Source of the DNA: Candidatus Staskawiczbacteria bacterium
GTDB lineage: Bacteria > Patescibacteriota > Minisyncoccia > Minisyncoccales > Staskawiczbacteraceae
Assembly: GCA_903913175.1 (NCBI GenBank)
Contig: CAIWKF010000099.1
Coordinates: 1-6,931, forward strand
DNA length: 6,931 nucleotides
Reading direction: 5' to 3'
The position numbers and the translations under genes are program-made. The stretch's first letter is position 1; the number at the start of each line of letters is the position of its first letter. Under the pieces are notes generated by a model. The model saw nothing but the letters and a program-made list of their open reading frames with translations. It was not told the origin of the DNA and ran no database searches. Of the stretch, positions 1-4,619 are shown piece after piece.

Positions 1-2
1 CA

Positions 3-59
3 TGGAGAAGATTTTTAATCAATAAAACACAGCCAACATTGTCAATTGAAAGAAAATAA
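3..59 (+). CDS. Possible C-terminal end of a gene entering from the left (transposase tail?)
   Basis: An open frame runs from the window edge to a TAA at 57-59 and encodes 18 residues (WRRFLINKTQPTLSIERK). The other two forward frames stop earlier, at 16-18 and 23-25. The stretch is too short to identify by itself. Its position just before tandem repeats that resemble insertion-sequence ends suggests the tail of a transposase, but that is inference. It could equally be non-coding sequence that is open by chance. Confidence 0.3.
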   Translation, partial: WRRFLINKTQPTLSIERK

Positions 60-159
60 AAAACAAAAAAAATCCGGCAAGTATGACATTTCTACTTTGC
101 CGGCAGGTATGACATTTCTATTTAGCCTTTACATATACAAAACAAATATTGACAATGTT
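35..159. repeat. 12-bp perfect inverted repeat flanking the tandem repeats
   Basis: AACATTGTCAAT at 35-46 is the exact reverse complement of ATTGACAATGTT at 148-159, with 101 bp between them. The right arm contains the TTGACA that is the best -35 candidate for the following small transcription unit. The arms could be part of an element end or a regulator site. Chance is possible in AT-rich DNA, though a 12-bp match at this distance is uncommon. Confidence 0.55.
76..127 (+). repeat. Two adjacent 26-bp direct repeats; the first also forms a hairpin
   Basis: Units 76-101 and 102-127 abut exactly and differ at 3 of 26 positions. Each begins GGCA and ends GCC around the shared core TATGACATTTCTA. 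The first unit with its flanks also forms an inverted repeat: CCGGCAA (74-80) pairs with TTGCCGG (97-103), extended by GTA (81-83) and TAC (93-95) with one bulged T. The repeat is seen directly. Its role as transposase binding sites at an element end is inferred. Confidence 0.85.
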
Positions 160-178
160 TTTTAACTTTGCTAACATA
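149..178 (+). promoter_or_regulatory. Candidate sigma-70 promoter for the small leader unit
   Basis: A perfect -35 TTGACA (149-154) is followed after 18 bp by TAACAT (173-178), a 4/6 match to TATAAT. Transcription would begin near 185, giving only about 8 nt before the ATG at 193. That fits the absence of a Shine-Dalgarno there. TATAAA at 182-187 is a better -10 hexamer but lies 27 bp from TTGACA. Confidence 0.35.
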
Positions 179-192
179 AAGTATAAATTAAT

Positions 193-285
193 ATGAATCA
201 AACTAATCTCTCAACAATCTGGTATTTTAGCTTTTACTTCTTAATGAAAGAGGTTGGTTTTGGAAAATTAAAAAAGCTAAAGTAA
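193..285 (+). CDS. Possible 30-residue leader peptide, aromatic-rich
   Basis: The ATG at 193 opens 30 codons ending in TAA (283-285). After a polar start the peptide has the aromatic run IWYFSFYF at residues 9-16, then a basic tail ending KLKKLK. There is no Shine-Dalgarno, although initiation on a very short leader is conceivable given the candidate promoter just upstream. The ORF ends 26 bp before an intrinsic terminator, and a gene with a strong ribosome-binding site follows that terminator. This is the layout of a leader peptide before an attenuator. Alternatives are a small hydrophobic peptide with its own function, or a chance ORF. No homologue is recognised. Confidence 0.35.
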   Translation: MNQTNLSTIWYFSFYFLMKEVGFGKLKKLK

Positions 286-344
286 AATAACTTAACTTAA
301 TTAATCAAAACAAGCCCCTTTCTAAAGAATGGGGCTTTTGTTTT
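200..344 (+). promoter_or_regulatory. Putative four-segment transcription attenuator upstream of the 137-residue orphan gene
   Basis: Three mutually exclusive stems can be read by eye. Segment 1 (200-211) pairs with segment 2 (249-260) over 12 consecutive positions, two of them G-U. Segment 2, extended to 246-263, pairs with 305-322 at 16 of 18 positions (14 Watson-Crick, 2 G-U). That covers the whole 5' arm of the terminator (312-318), whose own partner is 331-337. Segment 1 lies in codons 3-7 of the leader ORF, just before the Trp/Tyr/Phe run (codons 10-16). A ribosome stalled there would cover segment 1, free segment 2 to capture the terminator arm, and permit read-through. The pairings are seen directly; the mechanism is inferred. 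The weak points are the missing Shine-Dalgarno and the lack of any known aromatic link for the downstream gene. Confidence 0.42.
312..344 (+). terminator. Intrinsic terminator after the leader unit
   Basis: AAGCCCC (312-318) pairs with GGGGCTT (331-337). The stem continues inward as TTC/GAA across one T-T mismatch, closing on a TAAA loop. A T-rich tract (TTTTGTTTT, 336-344) follows. It lies 53 bp upstream of the next gene's ribosome-binding site region, and no promoter is evident between, so read-through probably matters. A separate 6-bp hairpin, TTCACT/AGTGAA (343-348 and 355-360), follows immediately. Confidence 0.8.
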
Positions 345-402
345 CACTAATGTCAGTGAAGGCTAATGAGTTGTTCATTTAAAATTTAAAGGAGGAATGA
401 TC

Positions 403-816
403 ATGTGTAAGGTACTTGCTATACCCCAAGAAAAAAGAGTAAATGTTTTTTTTGTGACTGGTGGAATAAAAAAAGTGATTTGTTATATTTCTGTCTTGGA
501 TAAAAGTGCTAGGGCTGCGGCAGAAAGATGGTCTTTAAAGTTGCCACCATCTAAAGAAGTGGAATTTATAGAAGTTCCTAGTGCTCACTTAGGTTTGTCT
601 TGTGCTTTAAGTGTTAACCAAGAGTCTGTATTGGCTGTTTATTGGGTAAAAGCCACCGAGATTGTAAACATAGAAAGCAGAAGGCCAAATGGAAGACCTG
701 TGTGTCACTCTTACTATTTTTCACAAAGATTAGAAGTAGGAATTGACCAAGAAACATATTATTTTGGTGGGATTACAGACTTAGGAGCAGAGTTGATAGA
801 AAAAATAATGTACTAG
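403..816 (+). CDS. Orphan 137-residue protein of unknown function
   Basis: I do not recognise this protein. It begins MCKVLAIPQEK and ends in TAG. Two ATGs lie close together, at 397 and 403. The strong Shine-Dalgarno AAAGGAGG (388-395) is 1 nt from the first and 7 nt from the second, so the start at 403 is chosen. The protein is soluble-looking, of mixed alpha/beta composition, with no signal peptide or membrane segment. Three cysteines (MCK, LSCAL and PVCHS contexts) do not form a recognised metal motif. A short RRPNGRPVCHSYYF stretch is the most distinctive part. It is transcribed alone: a terminator precedes it, with a possible attenuator, and another follows 31 bp after the stop. Its strong ribosome-binding site and tidy flanks argue that it is a real gene. 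Confidence 0.85.
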   Translation: MCKVLAIPQEKRVNVFFVTGGIKKVICYISVLDKSARAAAERWSLKLPPSKEVEFIEVPSAHLGLSCALSVNQESVLAVYWVKATEIVNIESRRPNGRPVCHSYYFSQRLEVGIDQETYYFGGITDLGAELIEKIMY

Positions 817-847
817 TATATAGTTCGCAAATCATTCTGTCTTTGCT

Positions 848-886
848 AAAGTGGCATTTAGAGAATTTCTTTAATAGCCACTTTTT
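848..886 (+). terminator. Intrinsic terminator of the 137-residue orphan gene
   Basis: AAAGTGGC (848-855) is the exact complement of GCCACTTT (877-884). The loop is 21 nt, and a T-rich tract (CTTTTTATTT, 881-890) follows. It sits between the convergent stops of this gene (816) and the minus-strand gene (903). On the minus strand the stem lacks a U-tract, so it mainly serves the plus strand. Confidence 0.8.
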
Positions 887-902
887 ATTTACTAGCAAAT
901 TA

Positions 903-1235
903 TTACATTAATGTAAATAAAAAAGCGAGCCCACCAAATAAGCTCGCATAAACCAACACGACAAACGTGATGATAATTATTGTTATAATAAAAATAAAAG
1001 AACTAACAATCCAATCCACTGTTTTAGGATATTTACGGTGGACATTTTTTACTCCGCGATTTTTAATCATTTTTATAATGCGGACTGTTCTGGAAACTCT
1101 TAAAAGAATTCCCTGAAAAAAATGTAAAACTTTTTTAGGTCCACCCCACGGATTAGATACTAATAGGAAAATACCCACAAAAACAAAAGAAATAATGAAA
1201 ACAGTGATTAATGCTAACTGTATTTTTGTTAACAT
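903..1235 (-). CDS. Small two-helix membrane protein of unknown function (110 aa)
   Basis: The protein has a hydrophobic segment at residues 6-27, a basic middle section at about 34-71 with a dozen Lys/Arg, and a second long hydrophobic segment from about 75. By the positive-inside rule the middle loop faces the cytoplasm and both termini face outward. The start is supported by AAGGAG (complement of 1243-1248), 7 nt before the ATG. No conserved family motif is recognised. It lies 82 bp downstream of another small membrane gene on the same strand, with a terminator between, so it depends on read-through or a weak local promoter (TATAAC on the minus strand just after the terminator). The stop codon lies in a perfect 14-bp palindrome, TTACATTAATGTAA (903-916). 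Confidence 0.8.
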   Translation of the reverse strand: MLTKIQLALITVFIISFVFVGIFLLVSNPWGGPKKVLHFFQGILLRVSRTVRIIKMIKNRGVKNVHRKYPKTVDWIVSSFIFIITIIIITFVVLVYASLFGGLAFLFTLM

Positions 1236-1272
1236 TCAGATGCTCCTTGTTTGGTTGTTAAAGTACAGTTAT

Positions 1273-1301
1273 AAAAAAACGGAGTCTATCTAAGCTCCGT
1301 T
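1273..1301 (-). terminator. Intrinsic terminator after the 67-residue membrane gene
   Basis: Read on the minus strand, AACGGAG is followed by a 15-nt loop-side stretch or less and then CTCCGTT, forming a perfect 7-bp stem (1295-1301 with 1278-1284) around a 10-nt loop. It runs directly into seven consecutive U residues (1273-1279, the last two shared with the stem). It is a textbook terminator between the two small minus-strand genes, so the downstream gene (903-1235) is at most partly co-transcribed. Confidence 0.85.
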
Positions 1302-1313
1302 AAATGGCTGGAT

Positions 1314-1338
1314 GTTACTATTTTTCAGAAATAGTAAC
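1314..1338 (-). repeat. 10-bp perfect hairpin overlapping the stop codon of the 67-residue gene
   Basis: GTTACTATTT (1314-1323) and AAATAGTAAC (1329-1338) are exact complements around a 5-nt loop. The structure includes the last codons and the TAG of the minus-strand gene and lies 12 bp before its terminator hairpin. In the transcript this gives two consecutive 3' hairpins. A role in mRNA stability or termination is possible but inferred. Confidence 0.7.
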
Positions 1339-1521
1339 TGAAACTGGGGTCATTATTCTAATTGTTTGTTTTACCCGAAGGTTTACAAATAAAAAAATAA
1401 TGCAAAACCCAGCTATAATTGAAAACACCGCCAGAGAGAAGTCTTTTTTGAAAACCATCATGGTTGTTCCAAAAAAAACCATAAACAAACCAACAATACC
1501 AAAAACAAAAGCAACATCCAT
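1318..1521 (-). CDS. Small two-helix membrane protein of unknown function (67 aa)
   Basis: The protein begins MDVAFVFGIVGL. It has two hydrophobic helices (about residues 4-24 and 29-47) joined by a short KKDFS turn, then a basic, polar tail (RVKQTIR and on to TISEK). The start is supported by AGGAG (complement of 1529-1533), 7 nt before the ATG. An upstream extension of the same DNA in another frame (to 1594) lacks a ribosome-binding site and is not favoured. Transcription comes from the near-consensus promoter at 1566-1594, divergent from the Hsp100 gene. That arrangement invites the idea of a membrane-stress role, but nothing in the protein proves it. No family is recognised. Confidence 0.8.
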   Translation of the reverse strand: MDVAFVFGIVGLFMVFFGTTMMVFKKDFSLAVFSIIAGFCIIFLFVNLRVKQTIRIMTPVSVTISEK

Positions 1522-1565
1522 TTTGCTTCTCCTGAAGGGGTGAGAGGTGAAAAGAGCTTACTATA

Positions 1566-1594
1566 TTTATATCATATACAATGCCCAATGTCAA
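1566..1594 (-). promoter_or_regulatory. Strong sigma-70 promoter for the minus-strand membrane genes
   Basis: On the minus strand TTGACA (complement of 1589-1594) is separated by exactly 17 bp from TATAAA (complement of 1566-1571). This is close to the ideal housekeeping promoter. It gives a leader of roughly 38 nt with a Shine-Dalgarno before the ATG at 1521. Its -35 lies only 4 bp from the -35 of the opposing plus-strand promoter. Confidence 0.8.
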
Positions 1595-1598
1595 GGAC

Positions 1599-1626
1599 TT
1601 GAACTAATTTGTTATTCTGATATAAT
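1599..1626 (+). promoter_or_regulatory. clpB promoter P1 (sigma-70), overlapped by CIRCE
   Basis: TTGAAC (1599-1604) and a perfect TATAAT (1621-1626) are spaced by 16 bp. The predicted start, near 1633, falls inside the CIRCE operator. Bound HrcA would therefore block RNA polymerase directly. This is the classic design of HrcA-controlled chaperone promoters. Confidence 0.75.
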
Positions 1627-1652
1627 TAGCACTCAAAGATTAAGAGTGCTAA
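1626..1652 (+). promoter_or_regulatory. CIRCE operator (HrcA binding site)
   Basis: The sequence is TTAGCACTC-N9-GAGTGCTAA, identical to the CIRCE consensus in both arms and spacer length. The dyad extends further: TATAATTAGCACTC (1621-1634) and GAGTGCTAATTATA (1644-1657) are perfect 14-bp arms. CIRCE is bound by the repressor HrcA, whose activity depends on GroEL in the systems studied, so the downstream gene should be induced by heat or misfolded protein. The hrcA gene is not in the window. Confidence 0.96.
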
Positions 1653-1681
1653 TTATATTATTTTTTGAAAGAAATTAGGGG

Positions 1682-1710
1682 TTGAAATCGTACTATAAAA
1701 GAGATATAAT
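1682..1710 (+). promoter_or_regulatory. clpB promoter P2 (sigma-70), downstream of CIRCE
   Basis: TTGAAA (1682-1687) and a perfect TATAAT (1705-1710) are spaced by 17 bp, ending 24 bp before the ATG. Its start (about 1717) gives a leader under 20 nt. As the CIRCE lies upstream of this promoter's -35, HrcA would not occlude it, so P2 may give basal expression. Confidence 0.72.
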
Positions 1711-1734
1711 ATAACTAAATTAAGATAAAAAAAT

Positions 1735-4455
1735 ATGCCATCAATGAATAATCCTGGACAAGGAAATAATTTTACCAATAAAGCTCAAGACGCCATTATG
1801 ACAGCTCAGCAAATTGCACAAGAAAAAGGTCAACAACAAATTGATGCTTTACATTTATTTTGTGCTTTACTCTGGCAAGAAGGAAATGTAGTTTTAACTA
1901 TTTTACAAAAATTAGGTTTTGATATTGATAATCTAAAAAAGAAGGTTGATTTGCAAATTAGTAAAATTCCCACAGCACCAAATGCTAATGCTTTTGGACA
2001 GCTTTATTTAACTCAAGATATGGCAAAAGTTTTAGATCGTGCTCGCCAAGAGTCAATAAAAATGGGAGATGAGTTTATTTCTGTAGAACATTTATTTTTG
2101 GCTTTAGTAGATACTAAATCTACAGCAAAAGATGTTTTAGATAAAATTTCTATTGTTTCTCAAGGTACTGGAAGCAATTTAAAAGCTGGCAAAATTGATT
2201 ATGAGCAAGTTTTAAAAATTTTATCTGGTATAAGGGGCTCAGAAAAAATTACTGATCCTGAGCCAGAATCCAAATATCAAGTTATTGAAAAATATACTAG
2301 GAATTTAACTAATCTAGCTTCAGCAGGAAAAATTGACCCTATAATTGGAAGAGATAATGAAATAAGACGGCTTATGCAAATTATTTCTAGAAGAACTAAA
2401 AATAATCCAGTTTTAATTGGAGAAGCTGGTGTTGGAAAAACTGCCATAATTGAGGGATTTGCTCAAAGAATTGCCAGAGGAAATGTGCCAGAATATTTAA
2501 AAAACAAGGAGGTTATTTCTTTGGATCTTGGAGCTTTAATTGCAGGTACAAAATACCGAGGAGAATTTGAAACTAGAATTAAGGCTTTGCTGAAGGAAAT
2601 TTCGCGCGCAGAAGGTAAATATATTTTATTTATTGATGAACTTCACACTTTAGTAGGAGCTGGAGCTGCCGAAGGCGCTATTGATGCTTCAAATTTATTA
2701 AAACCAGCTTTATCCAGGGGTGAGGTAAGAGCAGTTGGAGCTACAACAATTCGCGAGTATCAGAAATATATTGAAAAAGATCCTGCATTAGAAAGAAGGT
2801 TTCAACCTATTTTTGTACAAGAGCCATCAACTGAAGACGCAGTTGCTATTTTGCGTGGAATTAAAGAAAAATATGAAGTGCATCATGGGGTAAGAATTAA
2901 AGATTCAGCCATAAAGGCTGCGGTTGAATTATCTTCAAGATATATTTCTGATAGATTTTTACCAGATAAAGCTGTGGATCTTATGGATGAAGCAGCTTCA
3001 GCTTTGAGGCTTGAGATTGAATCAGACCCTCAAGAATTGGAAAAATTTGATGAAGAAATTAATAAACTAGAAATTGAAAAACAAGCTTTAAAAAAAGAAA
3101 AAGGAGTTGAAAAAAGATTAAAAGTTATTGCTAGAGAATTGGCTGATATTAGAGAAAAATCTAAGGGTTTGCGAGCTAAGTGGGGAGCAGAAAAAGAGTT
3201 GATAAATAAAATAAAAGATATTAGACAAAAAATTGATAACTTGTCATATCAAACAGAAATGGCACAACGCGATGCTAATTTAGAAAAAGTAGCAGAGATA
3301 AAATATGGAAGAATTCCAGAACTATTAAAAGAACAAAAAGAAGTTGAGCAAAAATTAATTAAATTACAAAAAACTCATCATTTTTTAAAGGAAGAAGTTA
3401 CCGAAGAAGACATAGCTAAAGTTGTTTCTCGTTGGACTGGAATTCCTTTAACCCGCTTAATTACTGAAGAAGCTAAAAAGTTGGAAACAATGGAGGCTGT
3501 TTTAAATAGAAAAGTAATTGGTCAAGAAGAAGCAATTTCTGCCATATCACGCGCCATTAGAAGAGCTAGAGCAGGCATTTCAGAGGAAAACAAACCACTG
3601 GGGTCATTTTTATTTTTAGGACCAACGGGGGTAGGAAAAACCGAAACAGTTAGAGCTTTGGCAGAATTTTTGTTTAATGATGAAAAGGCTATGATTAGAC
3701 TAGACATGTCTGAATATATGGAAAAGCACGCAATTTCTAAAATTATTGGGTCTCCTCCAGGATATGTTGGTTATGAAGAAGCTGGGCAACTTACTGAAAA
3801 AATAAGAAGAAGGCCTTATTCTGTAATTTTGCTTGATGAAGTTGAGAAAGCTCATCCTGAAGTATTTAATATTTTGTTACAAATTTTTGAAGACGGTAGG
3901 TTGACTGATTCAAAGGGTAGAATGGTTTCTTTTAAAAATGCCATTATTATTATGACTTCAAATGTAGGGTCTGATTTTATAAATAAAATGTCAGCATTGG
4001 GCTTTTCTTCAAAAGAAGATGTAGCAGAAAGAGAAAATATGAAAGAAAAAGCCATGGATAGTTTGAAAGATCAATTTAAACCAGAATTTCTAAATAGAAT
4101 TGATGAAATTGTAATATTTAATTATTTGAAAAAAGAAGAAATTAAAAGAATTGTACAGCTTGAATTGTCTAAAGTAGAAAAAAGGTTATTGGTTAAAGAA
4201 ATTTTAATTAGAATTTCAGAATCAGCAAAAGAATTATTAGCTAAAGAAGGTTTTGATCCAAACCTAGGAGCAAGGCCATTAAAAAGAACTATTCAAAGAT
4301 TAATTTTAGATCCTTTGTCTGTAAAAATTGTTTCTGAAGAATTAAAGGAAGGGGACAATTTATTAATTGATGCAGAGGGTGATAAAATTGTATTTATTAG
4401 TCCCAAGTTACTAACTAGAATAAAGGGCGTAGAAAAAGTTTTATCTAATAAATAA
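1735..4455 (+). CDS. clpB: Hsp100 AAA+ ATPase, ClpB-type disaggregase with a ClpC-like LGF loop
   Basis: This 906-residue protein-remodelling ATPase threads substrates through a hexameric ring in the cytoplasm. In order it has: a Clp N-domain (about 10-150); NBD1 with Walker A GEAGVGKT (229-236), pore loop KYRG (273-276), Walker B ILFIDE (297-302) and arginine-finger region LERRF (352-356); a long coiled-coil middle domain (about 428-556) that includes YGRIPEL (524-530); and NBD2 with Walker A GPTGVGKT (629-636), pore loop GYVGY (676-680), Walker B VILLDE (697-702) and sensor-2 GARP (845-848). The middle-domain length and the RGSEKITDPEPESKYQ linker are ClpB-like and would allow work with DnaK. 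Unlike typical ClpB, it has LGF (755-757) in an extended loop like that of ClpC. All catalytic residues are present. No clear Shine-Dalgarno precedes the ATG at 1735; the next ATG is at 1744. It is controlled by CIRCE and two promoters. The name clpB rests mainly on the middle domain. Confidence 0.95.
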   Translation: MPSMNNPGQGNNFTNKAQDAIMTAQQIAQEKGQQQIDALHLFCALLWQEGNVVLTILQKLGFDIDNLKKKVDLQISKIPTAPNANAFGQLYLTQDMAKVLDRARQESIKMGDEFISVEHLFLALVDTKSTAKDVLDKISIVSQGTGSNLKAGKIDYEQVLKILSGIRGSEKITDPEPESKYQVIEKYTRNLTNLASAGKIDPIIGRDNEIRRLMQIISRRTKNNPVLIGEAGVGKTAIIEGFAQRIARGNVPEYLKNKEVISLDLGALIAGTKYRGEFETRIKALLKEISRAEGKYILFIDELHTLVGAGAAEGAIDASNLLKPALSRGEVRAVGATTIREYQKYIEKDPALERRFQPIFVQEPSTEDAVAILRGIKEKYEVHHGVRIKDSAIKAAVELSSRYISDRFLPDKAVDLMDEAASALRLEIESDPQELEKFDEEINKLEIEKQALKKEKGVEKRLKVIARELADIREKSKGLRAKWGAEKELINKIKDIRQKIDNLSYQTEMAQRDANLEKVAEIKYGRIPELLKEQKEVEQKLIKLQKTHHFLKEEVTEEDIAKVVSRWTGIPLTRLITEEAKKLETMEAVLNRKVIGQEEAISAISRAIRRARAGISEENKPLGSFLFLGPTGVGKTETVRALAEFLFNDEKAMIRLDMSEYMEKHAISKIIGSPPGYVGYEEAGQLTEKIRRRPYSVILLDEVEKAHPEVFNILLQIFEDGRLTDSKGRMVSFKNAIIIMTSNVGSDFINKMSALGFSSKEDVAERENMKEKAMDSLKDQFKPEFLNRIDEIVIFNYLKKEEIKRIVQLELSKVEKRLLVKEILIRISESAKELLAKEGFDPNLGARPLKRTIQRLILDPLSVKIVSEELKEGDNLLIDAEGDKIVFISPKLLTRIKGVEKVLSNK

Positions 4456-4528
4456 TTGATTTTGCCTTTTTTTGTAAATTTTGGATTAAAATAAAAGTTT
4501 TCCACAGGTTTTACGAACAAAATGGGGC

Positions 4529-4556
4529 TTGACTGGTTTTTTTAATAAGATAAAAT
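4529..4556 (+). promoter_or_regulatory. Candidate sigma-70 promoter for nrdD
   Basis: TTGACT (4529-4534) and TAAAAT (4551-4556) are spaced by 16 bp, each one mismatch from consensus. Transcription would start near 4563, giving a leader of about 57 nt. The leader contains an AT-rich inverted repeat, TTTAAAA/TTTTAAA (4578-4584 and 4590-4596). No clear terminator was found for the preceding gene: a T-tract at 4468-4474 lacks a good stem. Read-through from clpB therefore cannot be excluded. No NrdR-box pair was seen. Confidence 0.6.
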
Positions 4557-4619
4557 AGATATACGCAAAAGAGTATTTTTAAAAATTAATTTTAAAGGCC
4601 TTGTGCCATTTTTTTATCT

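Larger units (their letters stand above)
1..127. mobile_element. Probable right end of an insertion sequence (only its end is in view)
   Basis: A short open C-terminus (ending at 59) is followed by a poly-A-rich spacer and two adjacent 26-bp repeats with the core TATGACATTTCTA. Several short repeats of this kind (GACATTT followed by a TTTGCC-like block) placed just after the last transposase gene are typical of IS21-type ends as I remember them. The family is not proven, because the transposase body and the opposite end lie outside the window. The exact outer boundary cannot be set; 127 is the end of the second repeat. Confidence 0.4.

Noticed and set aside
76..127. CRISPR array
   Set aside because: There are only two units and they abut with no spacer.
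357..385. Promoter for the orphan gene just upstream (TAAAAT at 380-385)
   Set aside because: No -35 is found at the right distance, and its start site would cut off the Shine-Dalgarno.
397..402. ATG at 397 as the start of the orphan gene
   Set aside because: It is only 1 nt from the GGAGG; the ATG at 403 has the normal 7-nt spacing.
1304..1543. 79-codon plus-strand ORF opposite the small membrane gene
   Set aside because: It has no ribosome-binding site and lies antisense to a gene with a strong promoter, ribosome-binding site and membrane-protein pattern.
1358..1594. 78-codon minus-strand ORF overlapping the 67-residue gene in another frame
   Set aside because: Its start lies within the -35 region of the minus-strand promoter, so it would not be on the transcript, and no Shine-Dalgarno precedes it.
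3522..4055. Minus-strand ORFs inside clpB (also 4293-4520, 4592-4849, 5750-6031 and 6564-6746 inside or beside nrdD)
   Set aside because: They are shadows of the strongly conserved genes on the other strand, with no supporting signals or recognisable domains.
4456..4528. Intrinsic terminator after clpB
   Set aside because: A T-tract is present at 4468-4474, but I could not find a stable stem in front of it.
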